Of a stretch of 64,000 nt of DNA, positions 31,863-46,500 are shown one piece after another. The stretch is taken from the NCBI GenBank assembly GCA_035578155.1, contig JAPWDM010000001.1, positions 83,856,150 to 83,920,149 on the forward strand, read 5' to 3'. Both the position numbers and the translations under genes were made by a program. The notes under the pieces were generated by a model, which saw nothing but the letters and a program-made list of their open reading frames with translations, was not told where the DNA came from and ran no database searches. Position 1 is the stretch's first letter; every line of letters begins with the position of its first letter. This DNA is from Brachynemurus nebulosus. Lineage: Eukaryota; Arthropoda; Insecta; Neuroptera; Myrmeleontidae.

Positions 31863-32841
31863 TAATTGAATAATATAATAATAAATTCAGTGATAATTAA
31901 AAGTCACCATTTTGAAATCATCCCATATTGACGATCAACTCCCATCTATGAATTTAGCCTAGAACTTGACGTAAAGAGTTACAATACCAAATAGCAGCTC
32001 TATCGTTCAAGAAATATGACCGTTATCCTACAATCTTTTTTACATATTTATATATTGGCCTCACATGACCTTGAACACACTGTATATTTGGAAGTCATGA
32101 TAGGTATATCGGTACATATCGTTAAAACATCACCAGGTTCTTAATTAATCTTGTGCGCACGGCATAAAAATATAACGGAATGATGAAATTCACCTTTCCG
32201 ATGGTGACTTCGGTCGAGGTTTCTCCTCTTTGACCCTGTTCCACCCCTTTGTTTTTTAACGAAACTTGCAGTACTTAAACATGACCTAGAGTGCAATATT
32301 TGAGACTTTTTTCGTGATTGCCACTCTGAAGAAACCACTAAAAAAATGTTTTTCTATTTTCTCCTCGAATTTTCTATGACTGTTTACTAACGGAAAAATT
32401 TGAAAGAAATATATATTATAGTACTAACTTAGACTTACTCAATGGTTTTTAGCTTATCTCAATATCTGTAATAGTGTACGAGATATAAAGGTTTAAAAAA
32501 TCATGGCCTTAATACATATTATCACAAATAACTTCTAAACTACCCAAGATATGAGGCTAAAACTTGCACGCAAGACTTCTTATCAACTACCCTTATAGTA
32601 GCCAAAGTGCCGTTGAAAATCTCGTCTGGGGGCCAACCGGCCATTCTTATCCCGTAATACCCTTTCATCCTCCACAAGGATTAAGTCAAAAAATTAAATG
32701 CCTAAAATATCTAATCTTCGTTGGGAATATCTGAAATATTGTCCTCCTGATTCTATTTCCTTTTTCTAGATTTTCCAGGCGAAGCTGGATTTATTATCTC
32801 GTTACTTTCCATCTAAACACTAGTTAAATCCTTTTTTTAGT
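31863..32841. other. AT-rich stretch, nothing recognised
   Basis: No credible frame or repeat boundary was seen. Confidence 0.4.
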
Positions 32842-32884
32842 TACGTGGTCCTGAAAAAGCACGTAACTTATGCATTCACTTATA

Positions 32885-33647
32885 AGGATGCATTTACACT
32901 GCGCGCTATGCGATGCGAGGCTTTGCTATGCGACGCAATGCTATGAAAACAAACATTCAAGAACTTATTTGAATGTGCACATTGCGCGCTATGGACAGCG
33001 ATGCCATGCTATGCGAGTAGCAGCTTTTATACGCAACAATTCAGTACGTTTGATTTTATCGCCTGAACTCGCCAGTATTGTGCTATTCAATCATCATTGA
33101 TGGGTGTGGTAAAACTTATGAAGTCATTCGATGTCGTTCGCCAGTATGGAGTCAACGGTCAAAACTATACAAAGCAATAAAATAGAAAAGATGAAAATAT
33201 ATTTTTTATATACTATTTATAAATTTTTAATCGACATTAAAAATTTTGATACTAAATTAAATTTATTATTGATAATTGAAAAGAAAAATTGAAAATTTTG
33301 AATTATTGCTATTGTATATCTATTTCAAATATAACTTTATAACTTTTTCAAATTTTCGCGGTCGTTTTCAACATTGATGTCAACAACCGATATTCGTCAA
33401 TGTTTCGATATTTTTATAAGAACATCGATGGTTCGATGGCGAAAAATTAAAAGAATCGATAGTTCGATGTTGATGTTTTTTACCGACATCACCCATCCCT
33501 AATTTTCATGATCACTCGCTATGAAATACAATGCTAGATTGAGCAAGCAGTGTGAACACATCTTGAAACATAGAAAAAGTTAATAGCATAGCCTAGCATC
33601 GCATAGCAAAGCCTCGCATCGCATAGCGCGCAGTGAGAATGCACCCT
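32885..33647. mobile_element. MITE with long GCGATGCG-rich terminal repeats (~763 bp)
   Basis: Ends of about 60 bp are inverted: AGGATGCATTTACACTGCGC against GCGCAGTGAGAATGCACCCT, both followed by TATGCGATGCGAGGC-type DNA. TA flanks each side. The empty site is seen in repeat D copy 1. Inside, 33370-33500 has ATCGATGGTTCGATG-like words resembling hAT subterminal repeats, too decayed to bound. Confidence 0.8.
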
Positions 33648-33946
33648 TAGTCTTCATAAGTGATCATTAATTCCCTATACACATCGGTGGCGCTTTCCAC
33701 TAAAAAAAGTTAGGCAGTGAGATATTTTTCATTCAATCGTAGGTTATCAGTGCACCACTAAATTGTTGTAGTATGTTTGCTCTTGAATTATTTTTAGTTA
33801 AAAAAATGACACATCTTTTTTGGACTGATTTTAGTGGCAGCACGTGATGGTAAGATATATATCATTAAAATCCATACATACCAACATACACCTAGATCTA
33901 TATTATACCAACACAATTAGACCTATATACCGACACAGTTAGATGG

Positions 33947-33953
<7 letters not shown>

Positions 33954-34021
<68 letters not shown>
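33954..34021. repeat. (TA)n microsatellite
   Basis: A near-perfect tract within repeat D copy 2. Confidence 0.95.
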
Positions 34022-34025
<4 letters not shown>

Positions 34026-34369
34026 ATAGATATCTGTATTATATCAGGCTTTATGTCGTTATATAATGATCTTTTACATAGACCTCCTAGATGGCAATAC
34101 TGACCATCTGTTAGAAATACTATTTTGACATAATTGAATGCAGTACCTCGTATCTTACAAAATTAGATAATTCTCTGTTACTTTAAAAGTTTTCATAATT
34201 ACTGTGGAAGTAATACCTATGAATGAATAAATTAATTCAATAATTCAATAAAAAAATTAATAGAATTAGAATTAGAATTGTTATTTTGTTTTAAGCATCC
34301 GCTTATACAAAAGAGTTTGGTTACAATTATCTTTCTTTTTTGTATAAATTGGTACTATAATAATAAAAA

Positions 34370-35440
<1,071 letters not shown>

Positions 35441-35881
35441 TCCGGGATTCTTAGAACATAAAATAAGTCAAAACGATGAAATAAGAGCAATTAAGCTGTT
35501 TACTTTCTTAACAAGATGATTTTGAGATAACTATTGATATTCATTATTGTAAGATAGATTTACTATAAAAACAGTATCATATTCTGTAATTACGCTCAAT
35601 TTTTACAATGTAAAACATTAATAATAAGTTTTCGACATAACGTAATTTGAAACTGTACTATGAAATTTGTACTGAAATCTTATTGGACATAACGGAAGTT
35701 GTTCCTGTTTATGCGGGTGGACATAACGTACTTTGACACTGTTTTACTGATGGACTTGACGAGTTTTGGAACTGTAGCAAGTTTTAAATTCAAAATTTAA
35801 CGCAGAAAGAACGAGTTTTTCAACTGTAACATTTCTGAAAAAGATGTATATGAAATTGTGGACATAACGAGTTTTGGAATA

Positions 35882-36784
35882 TATACTACTACAAACAATT
35901 AAGGGAGCAAAAAAAAATTGTTAATTTTTTAGTGATTTTTGAAGAGCTGTATTTACGTGAAAAATGGTCGTATCGAGATTTTTAAAAAAGCGTCTTGAAG
36001 CTCCAAGATTCTAGTTTTCAGACCTTTCGTCCAAAAATTTTTAGGAGTGACAGTTATCTAGCAATTATAAGGAATAACACAAAAAAAGTTTTTGCAAATT
36101 TTTTTATCTTTTTTCTTTTGATCTACGGGCTTGAAATTTTTTTTACAGTAAAACCATTCTATTGACCTGATAGCCTGCTTATTCAGCTTCAAATTCCTTT
36201 TTAAAATTTTTCTCTACGTTGATTTGTTCCGGAGGTATCCAACTTTGAATGAAAAAGGATCGTTTTTGTTTTAACCATCGATATCTCAGTAACCAGTGAT
36301 CGGACAGAAAATTGTAGGGCAGTTTTGGGATATGGAATAAATTTCCTACAAGTCTATGCCGCGTAATTTTGGAAAAAAATTTTTTTCATCCTTAATTTTA
36401 ATCTGAAAAATGTTAAAAAAAGGGACTTTTTTCCTTGTTGCGAAAAATCGTCAGTATCCATGCGAATATTGATGGGGAGTCTAATGTTTGTACGAATTTT
36501 TATACCCCACTGTACCCCCAATAACCCTGTAAATCGACAGGTCGATCTATTGAATGGTTTTCCTAAACCGTTTGTTCAAAATTTCCGAATTAAAAAATAA
36601 AGGAGCAAAATTGAATGAACAAAATTGAATGAAAAATTCAATTTTTTTTTTCAAATTTTTCCAGTTAGGCATCTTTTGTCCATTAAAATTTAAAAATTAA
36701 GAAAAAAATTATTTTTTAAAATTTTTTGTCAAAAATCACTAAAAAATTAACAATTTTTTTTTGCTCCCTTAATTGTTTGTAGTA

Positions 36785-36788
<4 letters not shown>
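35882..36788. mobile_element. TIR element with ~60-bp ends, about 0.9 kb
   Basis: The left arm TACTACTACAAACAATTAAG and its right-hand complement are followed by a shared GGGAGCAAAAAAAAATTG and TTTTTTAGTGATTTTTGA. It has TA flanks, and the right end runs straight into a (TA)n tract. No coding capacity was found. Confidence 0.8.

Positions 36789-36867
<79 letters not shown>
36789..36867. repeat. (TA)n microsatellite
   Basis: It abuts the preceding TIR element. Confidence 0.95.
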
Positions 36868-36869
<2 letters not shown>

Positions 36870-37312
36870 TATATATAGGGTGGAACGTAAATAAGTCTCC
36901 GTAAGAAAACAGTGTACGTAAGTAGATCTTACTTATGAAATTAATATTTGCCAGCAAATTTGAACCAAAAGTGTTTTTTAACAGAAAAAATTTGATACTA
37001 AAAAGGGGGCCTTTCAAAAATTTTTTTAATCCGGCTCTGACGATCTCATGTTTGTAAGATAAATTTCCTGTTTTTAAAACAAGATCTGGAAAACACGTTT
37101 ACCACCTAAGCATATAAAATTATTTTGTACCTTTGATATTAAGAAGGCATTTATGCATAATTTAGTCAGGGCCGTACTTAGAAAAATTTTGAAGCATCAT
37201 GTAGCCAGTTAATATGCGATTTTCTCAAACTATTAATTCCGAAAAAATTCTTGTGGTTTTAGTGTCTACAGGGTACTATGAGTCACTCCCCAAAAGGATG
37301 AGTTATTTAAAT

Positions 37313-37531
<219 letters not shown>

Positions 37532-38248
37532 ACAGGGTGGTCCAGAATTAAGTACCGTAATTGCTGGAGCTGATAGTACGTGCAAAAATAATGGTACCTT
37601 TTCATCTACAGTTTTTTCCAAAACTCAATAATAAGGGTGATAAATCAGAGGGGTAAAATGTAGAGGGGTAAAACGAAACTGACTTCTTTTTTTTAAAAAT
37701 TTTTTAGGCGCTTTTGATTACTGGATTCATATTCTAGGGGCGCGTATGAACATTAAAATAATTAAATTTATGGTATCAATTATTCGATCACTTATAATTA
37801 GGGGATAATTTGGAAATAGATCTTCTACTTTAAATTACTCGAAAGCGGTAATATTTATCGAAATGTAACAAGTATACCTTTTTTGCGTGAAACTGTCTGA
37901 GGAATTATATAATCAGGGATTTTGTTTAAATAATTGCAAATTAAAAAAGAAAAGACGTGATAACTCACACCTACCACCCAAAACCACCCCTTAGTTATGA
38001 GTGGTAGAATAAGTGTTGACATAAATTTAATCCTTCTAACGCAAAATAAGTACCCCTGAAATATCAATCCGTTATTCAAAAGCGTTTGGAAAATATTTAA
38101 GAAATAATGGTTTTCGTTTCACCCTTTACAGAGTTGTATCTCCCTTATTATTAAGTTTTGAAAAAGAGTGTACATGAAAAGGTACCATTATTTTTTAACG
38201 TACTACGAGCTCTACCAATTACGGTACATAATTCTGGACCACCTTGTA
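37532..38248. mobile_element. MITE with ~115-bp inverted ends (ACAGGGTGGTCCAG)
   Basis: The left arm begins ACAGGGTGGTCCAGAATTAA; the right arm, complemented, begins ACAAGGTGGTCCAGAATTAT. Both go on through GTACCGTAATT, AATAATGGTACCTTTTCAT and AATAATAAGGG. Both ends lie in TA repeats. The style fits Tc1/mariner-derived MITEs; no coding DNA. Confidence 0.85.
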
Positions 38249-38578
38249 TATATATACATATATATACTATTAACTTTTTTAGACTTTTTTAGACTTTAAA
38301 CAAATGTATTTTCCATTTTTCTATTTTCCAGATAATGTAAAATAAAGTATGTATTGTAAATTAACAAATTTATGAAATATTAAATATTAAACTTAAAAAA
38401 TTATCATTTTCTCGGAAATTCTATTGGCATTTTATCAGTGGAAACAATTTTTTATCAGTTTAAAACAGAGACTTGAGGTATTTTTATAATATATAAAAGC
38501 CTGTTAGCATTACACTGTCAAAATACATGTTAGCATTACACTGTCTAGTAAAAATAAGGAAAAAACAAAAATAACTGA

Positions 38579-39135
38579 AATCCGACAAAAACAGATATCT
38601 GAAGATATCTGTAAAAATGTGAGGCAAGTACATTTTTATGTTAATATTTCAATGTTACCATAGAAACAAAAATAGTTGAAATCAGTTGTTATGCCAAGTA
38701 CAGTTGCAATTATAATAATTATGCTAAGTAGAGGTTTTAAGTATTTAAAAAAAATAAATAAATAATTGAAAACAAAAACAGATTTTCTGAATAAAAATTT
38801 GTGTTTTACTTAGCCCAAATTTTTGCTTAATATTAGACGAATTTAAAAAATCTTAATTTGATATTAACCTAATAATTTAAATAAAAATTTGGGCCAAGTA
38901 AAACACAAATTCTTATTCCGAAAATCTGTTTTTGTTTTTAATTATTTATTTATTTTTTTTTTTATTTAAATACTTAAAACCTCTACTTAGCATAATTATT
39001 ATAATTGCAACTGTACTTGGCATAAGAACTGATTTCAACTATTTTTGTTTCTATTGTAACATTGAAATATCAACATAAAAATGTACTTGCCTCACATTTT
39101 TACAGATATCGTCAGATATCTGTTTTTGTCGGATT
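38579..39135. repeat. Long palindrome, 557 bp, arms ~245 bp
   Basis: The arms are closely matched from AATCCGACAAAAACAGATAT (left) and its right-hand complement to CCAAATTTTT at the centre, around a loop of about 60 bp. Differences include GAAGATATC against GATATCGTC-type edges and A-run lengths. There is no coding DNA. Confidence 0.85.
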
Positions 39136-39493
39136 GTGTTATACCTATTGTACTACGTTTGTGCCAATTTGTGCCGTAAACAGCAGCTCGAAATTAGAAG
39201 CATTTAGGAGAAAACACCAAAAAACAAATTTTTACCAGCCCCGCACTTTTCAGCTTTTTGTTAGTTGTGCCGCTTTGTGTCACGTTTGTACCATATTGTG
39301 GCGCAAACAGCAACTCAAAATAATCAAGAACTTCAAAAAAAATTAAAAACGAAATTTTTCGTCAGCCTCGAACTTTTTGAAATTTGAACTTTTTTTAAAT
39401 AATTTACTGTTGAGAGATTTACCCCAGGCATTTTTAATTTATCTTTATCTTTTAATTAAACTTTGTCTATTTCACGAATTAAAAGTTATTTTT

Positions 39494-39531
39494 ACTGAAC
39501 GCGTTTTCAACCTTTCGGTCATCCTCAGAGT
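39494..39531 (-). ncRNA. Hammerhead ribozyme motif, copy A
   Basis: On the minus strand: ACT (stem I), core CTGAGGA, stem II GACC-GAAA-GGTT with a GNRA tetraloop, core GAAA, a self-complementary AACGCGTT as stem III, C (cleavage), then AGT closing stem I. It lies 79 bp from copy B in tandem. Confidence 0.7.
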
Positions 39532-39572
39532 TTCGATTACTTTGTCTATTTCACGAATTAAAAGTTATTTTT

Positions 39573-39610
39573 ACTGAACGCGTTTTCAACCTTTCGGTCA
39601 TCCTCAGAGC
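39573..39610 (-). ncRNA. Hammerhead ribozyme motif, copy B
   Basis: The core and stems match copy A; stem I is weaker because the base before CT is G. The 79-bp repeat unit from about 39540 to 39609 repeats that at 39461-39539. Confidence 0.65.
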
Positions 39611-39641
39611 CCTCAGACTCTGACTCTGACAACATCCTCAG

Positions 39642-39679
39642 ACTCTGAGGATGACCGAAAGGTTGAAAACGCGTTCAGT
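39642..39679 (+). ncRNA. Hammerhead ribozyme motif, copy C, inverted
   Basis: ACT, CTGAGGA (39645-39651), GACC-GAAA-GGTT, GAAA, palindrome AACGCGTT (39668-39675), C39676, AGT. It is the mirror image of copies A and B, which lie 30-150 bp to the left, with the flanking ATAACTTTTAATTCGTG also shared. Confidence 0.7.
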
Positions 39680-39720
39680 AAAAATAACTTTTAATTCGTG
39701 AAATAGACAAAGTAATCGAA

Positions 39721-41548
39721 CTTTAAATATTTTTGAACTTTTTTTAATTTTATAGCATTATACAACGTTTATACCACGTTGTGCCGTCGAAAACAATTTA
39801 ATTTCATATTTCATCTGGGTAAAAAAAAGTTTTTGTATTCTTGGAAAACCCCTACTGATTTTTAAAAATCAGTCTGTGCTGCGCAATGTATTAGTCTGAG
39901 GTAAATTTTGTCATTTGGGAAAATTGTTATATGCTCACCTAGCACAATCCGCCACAACCAAAAAAAATTCAAAAATGCCAAAATTTGAATTTCCCGCCAC
40001 TACTACTTCAACAATTTTTGTTGAATTTGAAACTAAATTTTACGTTTTATGAAACTTACAGACCTGGAATAGGACAATTAAAAATAAGTAATATATGATA
40101 ATATCAATAAATATCAATAAGGTTTTTCAGTATATTTATGGATATAATTTTAATTTTTATTAACAAAACGTATTGTTTCAATATCACAACAATGTTTGAA
40201 GTGTTAATTTAAATTTTTTCAGGGTATATTCAATATTCCTACATATACGTATATGTTAATCTTTACGAAATATTTGCATAAATACTGCATATTTTGTTTT
40301 TTGAACGATATCTGAGCATATAACATTTTTGAAGCATAATTAGGTGCATATATTTTTTAGTGCATATTTGACCAAACATACATAGATCCTATTAACGGAA
40401 AATTCGAAAATTTAAAAATTCTTTGTTATAAACAGCGAAACCCGTGTTGTAAATTATTTTGAATTTTAGAAAAACATATCACATGTGTAGTTCATTGTTT
40501 AAAACTGCACAGTAAATATATTATGTAAAGTAATTTGAATTTTATAAAATAAATAGGGTTAAATGACTGTATAATATTATTATTTTTTTAAAATATGAAT
40601 TGTCTTGTGTTTAAAATATAATACCAATGTGTATAAAGTATATAATTGTGTCGTGTTTAAAATATCTATTAATATTATACATTTTTGTGTAATTTTTATA
40701 CTCACAAATTTCAACCAAAATATCAAAGAATGTAAGTAATAATTTTTTAGTTTTTCAATTTGTGACAAATCTGTAAGATCTTAAGTTTTCCGTCAATTAC
40801 ATTTTCGTTTCATCTAACCCTAAATCTCGTAGGGAAAACGATTACATAATACTTTTTTGCTGTGAAGGGTATAATTAATTAAAAATAGACGAAAACCTTC
40901 ATTATTTTGTATAAAAATAGTTATTTGTGTATTTGCATATCATATTTTTATAAGATAATAGTTAATAAACTAAAATTTTTGTAATTATGCATAATATCAT
41001 AAGGGTAAAATAAAGTACAACTGGTACTGCATTTTTACATTACAAAATTTGTTAAATATGACACAGAAAAATTGGGCCATTTTTAAACATTCCAGCAACC
41101 AGTTTACTTTGTTACCAGCTGTATACTTCATAAAATAAAATTTTGAAAATTTACCAAATTTTAGATACATGTTAGTAAAAGTTTTATAATTCTGTTTCTT
41201 TTAGACTAAAGGACATAGGGTCTTACACAACTGTTTGTACAAATTGTCATGTACAATTCAATGACACAGTTTTAAAATTTTAGAAAATTAATTAAAACAG
41301 ACAAGAATAATTAACATTAATTAACATTTCTGTCTGTGCACATATCTGTGCGCTCCTAAGAATGTTGGTGCTGTATTCGTTAGTTTTTTGTCGTTATAGC
41401 AACAACTAAAACGTACAATATTTCCAATTCAGTTTAGATAAGAAAAGATCCAACTTATCAAGTTTTTCATTTTTTGGGCCCCAGGCATTTTTAATTTATC
41501 ATTTGGAAAGATTTCATTTACAAATTATCCGAATTTAAGGACTACCGA
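39721..41548. other. AT-rich stretch with diverged repeats
   Basis: Variants of an ACGTTTGTACCA...TTGTGCCG block recur at about 39150, 39280 and 39765, suggesting a degraded repeat of uneven spacing. The rest shows nothing. Confidence 0.35.
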
Positions 41549-41739
41549 ATTTGTAAATAATAAACAAATATTTTACTTCGCAAAAATACCACTTTTATTT
41601 TGAAACTGTGGCAATATTATTTCGAACCGTCAGTTCATTTTCAAACAGAATGAACTGACGGTTCGAAATAATATTGCCACAGTTTCAAAATAAAAGTGGT
41701 ATTTTTGCGAAGTAAAATATTTGTTTATTATTTACAAAT
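41549..41739. repeat. Near-perfect hairpin, arms about 90 bp
   Basis: ATTTTACTTCGCAAAAATAC at the left is matched exactly by its complement at the right. The mirror continues through GGCAATATTATTTCG and CCGTCAGTTCATT to a loop of about 10 bases at 41638-41648. Confidence 0.88.
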
Positions 41740-42163
41740 ATGGAATACCATAAAGTAACGCTCAAATCTATTAATACTACCGAATTTATTTAAACAATGA
41801 TATGTATTATGTATTTCACACTATAATTCACTTTGCTAAATTACCTGTCAACTTACTGCCATCCGCCATATTGTCTACATTGTTTACAGTGTCGACATTG
41901 TCTACGCATTGTTGACATGTAAATGTAGACTATGGCTATTTACGCGTAATTGCACAACACCGCTCAGACGGTGCTGACTTTATTTGCAAATTTTGAAAAT
42001 GCAAAAAAAAGAACTCCCTTATGTCACAACATCGTGTCTGTCATTCATATATTGTATTAATGACAGTCAGTATATGTATAACAAATTTGTGGAAGGTAGA
42101 CGTCCATATCGCTGCATTTCTATAAAAAATAATTACAAACATGTAAAAAAAATGGTTGACTAA

Positions 42164-42899
42164 CGGCCGGTTTTACATTCACATTTAAAGCCGACTTTAA
42201 CACTAAAGCCAATTTTAAAACTGATTTTATTTTTGGTACTGTTTTACAATCAAATTTAAAGCCCCGTTAGTGTAAAAGTCGACTTTAAACTAAAGTACGA
42301 ATTATCTCGACTTTTACTGTTTAAAGTCGACTTTAATACATTTGTCATTGCTGATTATTATCACTGAATTTTGTTTATAAGCATAATTTTTCTATAAAAT
42401 GTCCGTACCTTAAATAAATAAAATAAAAATTTTATTTGTTTGCTTATTTTCATTAATATTTTTGATTATATTTACGTCTTGAATTAATATCAAACATTCC
42501 TTTTGGGTTAAACTGGCTGAATGATTTCTGGGTTACCCGCGATTTCTTTTATGATTCATTGAATTTATGATAAATTTCTTTTAAAAAAAATAATGTATGG
42601 CTTTCTATTCCAATCCCACTGGCAGTAGCGAAATGAATGAAATGCGTTTTTTTTGTTTTTGTTTTTGTTTTTTTTTTAATTCAAACCCGTTGACATTTTC
42701 GTTTCTATAGTTATTTCTTATAAATTTAATGTTGGTTACGATCATTCATAGTTCGTTTTATCCATGCAACACTTAAAAGTCCTTTAGCAAAAGTAAGTAG
42801 ACCTGATCATTGTAAAATAGAGCTAGAAATAAAGTCGACTTTAAATTAAAAGTAACTTTATTTAAAGAACCTTTAAAATTATAAATGTGAAACCGGCCG
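42164..42899 (+). mobile_element. MITE family M, copy 3, full length (736 bp)
   Basis: Ends CGGCCGGTTTTACATTCACA and ATAAATGTGAAACCGGCCG form the terminal inverted repeat. Repeated AAAGTCGACTTTAAA-type words follow at both ends. A target duplication is not clear. Confidence 0.85.
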
Positions 42900-43113
42900 C
42901 CTGTCTGTAAGGCTACCGGTTATTTGTTTAAAGGTAGTAAGAAATCTATTTATGATGTGCTGTTGGTTATTTATATGTTTCGAATTTTATTAAACTGCTC
43001 GATCATTTGTTGATTTATTTTAGTTTGCTTATTGGCTTGAGTTATTAAATTATGTTGGTTTAATTTAAGGTTCTCGATATCTTTATTTATATTTATTGCA
43101 TCTTCATGTTCCA

Positions 43114-43270
43114 TATAGGGTTTCCGATCTCTGGCCAAAAAATCGATCTTGTGGATCGATTCGAATCGTTAAACCAAAGATCGATGCAGGAAAAAATCGG
43201 CTTACAAAAGATCGATCTGACGAAAATCGATTCAATTTATAGGATGAGGGAAATAAAATTTTTTTTTTTT
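43114..43270. other. Possible left end of the hAT element
   Basis: TAGGGTTTCCGATCTCTGG followed by repeated GATCGAT words resembles the TAGGGATGATCGATATT end of the 26320 element. I could not find a matching right end beyond the BED exon. Confidence 0.35.
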
Positions 43271-43573
43271 TTAAGATAATATTTATATAAAATCAATTCA
43301 AATACACATCTAGTTATAAATTCTTTACTGGATTCCTCATTTTAAATAAACATGTTTTTTATTCTATATTAACGTACTTAATTATGTACCAAAATAAATA
43401 TGATAAATCATTCAACACAATGAACATTCGAATAATCTTTTAAAATAAAAATTATGAAAACATTATAGCGCGAAATTTTGAAATTACCACATATTTAGTC
43501 AGCCATTTAGACTTCTAATAAATTAAATTTTTTTTAATACAAGATCAGACATTAAATTAATAGATACCGCAGT

Positions 43574-46500
43574 TTATAAATGCCAATCCTCCAGGCTTTT
43601 TAAAAATATCAGGCCATTAAGCCTTTCACTGCTTAGTCTATTTCTCGCTTCAATCAAAATGTTACCCGTTCGTGAAAATAATCGTTCCGCGGGAACTGAT
43701 GTGCCTACGACGCAAAGTGTCTGTTCCGCAATTTTCGACAAACTTTTGTATGAAGTTTGCCGATGTGAATTCCAGTATTTAATTGGATCAGTACTCTTTA
43801 AGTCTAACACTGGTTCACTTATATAACTTTTCAGTTCGATAGGTAATTCTGTGCTATTGCTAGGTTGAGAAACTTTGTAATTTTCTGTAAGCAATTTTTC
43901 GTGAAATCGCCAGATATTCCGATTATCTTCATCATTTAAATTTGCAATATTTGTATGATTTTCTATTTCATTTGGTACTCGTGTCTCGTTCAAGTAATTT
44001 AGCGTGTTTTTCGCTCTCATTATTACTTGAGAGTACGCCAATTTATCTTTAAAATACAGTTTTTTAAAACGCGGGTCGAAAAATGTAGCATTTGCTAAAA
44101 TGCTAACCTGTTCAACGGCACCAAATCTTCTTACCATTTCATTTTTTAATAAATTTTTTGTGGCAATTCCAACTTCAGTTTGAGGTTTCACTGAGTTTAT
44201 TGAAGAGGTTAAACAATGAATCATCGGAATGATTTTACTTGAAGTAACATATTTTTCGCCACTTATCTCTTTAATAAAAGCTTCAATGGGTTGGAATACT
44301 TGAATAAGGTCCTTTACTGCATCTAAATCAGCTGCTGTGAGCATAGGAGGAGCTTTCGAGTTTTTTAATAAAATTGGAGCAATTTTATCTGAGAGCAATA
44401 AAAACCTCTCCAGTTGATAAAATACCGAGTTCCATCTTGTACAGACAGATTGAATTAATTTAAGAGGAATTTGTGTTTCAGACTGTGTTTTTCTTAAATC
44501 ATCCATTGCTACGACACTATGATTAAAGTAGCCAACAATATCTTTCACTTTTTGCAAAAGATTTTTAACACAGTCTAAATCTTTAGTGGGTTTAGAAGCA
44601 ATTAAATCGAGTGTGTGTGCAAAACAGGGTAAATATTTATTTCTACCGAAAATATTAGTAATTGCTTTCGAAATATTAGAAGCATTATCTGCCACTACTG
44701 CCATTACTTTATCGGGTTTAATATTCCATTCTTCACAAACAGTTTCTATTATTTCTCCTAAATACTCTGCGTTGTGGCGCTCATTCAGTGGAATAATACC
44801 AATTGTCACAGAATAAAGTTCCATTCCTCTTATAAAATGTGAAGTTAGTCCAAGAAAACTCCTTGTATTGAGAGTGTCAGTCCATATGTCCACAGTTAAA
44901 CTTAAAGCAGTCACATCTGATAATATGTTTTTTATCTTTAAAGAAAAGTATTCATATTTTTCATCAATAAGATTGCCTACAGTCATCCTAGATGGCAACT
45001 TATAGTGTGGTACAATTAATTTCATTAAGTTTCTAAAGCCTTCTTTTTCAGTAACCGATAGTGGCATATCATCTTTAGCTACCATATAAATTATGGCATT
45101 AGTTATTTTGCCGGCTTTTCCACCTCCATCTAGAAATAAAAATACAAAAACGTTTATTATGAAAATGTTGTTTGATGCATACAAATTTCTTAGTTCTTAC
45201 CTTTTAAATCTTGGATATTTGACCAATACTGTTCAATTACTGGCTGATTCTTTTTATAGTTTGCGTTCACTGATATACTAGAGGTACAAGAAGAAACTGT
45301 TTCCATCGATGAAGATCTACTAATAGATTCAACTTGCACATTTGAATTTTCTTCTTGTTGATCCGCGATTCCCTTTTTCACCATTTTTGTAGATGTCTAT
45401 GGAAATTTTTTTTTTAAATTAAATTTTTATATTATTAAATTAATATTATTGTAAAAATTGCCCGAAATAGATTTTACAAACATTTTAAAATTTTTTTTAG
45501 TATAATCCTTTTGATTATTATCAAATAAAAGACGCGGAATTTTTGTAAAATCATCTATTAGTTTTCAGATATAAAAAAATAATATAGGATTTTAAAAGAA
45601 AAGGAAATATAATTTTTATAATTACCTACATAAATTAGTGAACTTACAAGTAGTCAACTCTATGTAATGCCGTATTTACACGGGTTTAGTAGCTAAAGCA
45701 GGTTACTTAATCAAGTTACTAAATTTAGTTACTTTTGTCGTGTAGACAGTTGTATTTAGTGCAAGTGCAAGTAAGAAATTTAGTAATCTGTTTAGTCAAG
45801 TAAATAGAAGCCTGTTCTATTTACTTGTGCAAGTAGCTTACCCCCACTTTATTTTTTTGAACTTGCTGTTATTTGTACCAGTGTAAACACATTAGTTTAG
45901 TAAAATGTTTAGTAGATTTCGAATATACAAATATGGGCGCGTAAATATTTACTTATTGCAAATATTTTTTTGGGAATTTTTATACTTATTGTATTATATA
46001 AATTATAAATATCAAAGTCACTGAAGGCAACTCGATAAAAAAATGAAACTCGTCTAACAACCACTCTTCATCTAATAATAATAATAAAAAATATATGTAA
46101 CATTTTTTTTCCATTTTTATGGGATATATTTGGGACAAATCATATATAAATATATAAAAAGGTCGAACCAACAAGTCAGTTCAAACATAAATGTCACATT
46201 TTTTTCTGATTAAATCGCTTATTAATATATCTGATACATTTTTGTAGTGCACAACGAATTTATTGACGACTATGTACCATTTTTAATTTAGTTTTACTAG
46301 GTTATGTATTAATACTTCAACTAATACTAAATTAATTTACTAAATTGTGTGTAGACAGCCACTAAACAAGAAAACTATTTAATTTAGCTACTTGCTTTAG
46401 TTACCTGCTTTAGTTACTAAACCCGTGTAAATTCGGCCTAAACGTAATAAATTTCAATTCAATAAAAATAAACAATGAAATGAGATAGTTAACGGTTCTT

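Larger units (their letters stand above)
32842..34120 (+). repeat. Dispersed repeat D, copy 2, interrupted by a MITE and a (TA)n tract
   Basis: It is homologous to 28296-28790. It is broken at 32884 by a 763-bp MITE, and a (TA)n run at about 33954-34021 replaces a short irregular stretch of copy 1. Confidence 0.75.

Noticed and set aside
42900..43113. Coding tail of another element left of the hAT gene
   Set aside because: Translations in six frames gave no motif; only AT-rich sequence.
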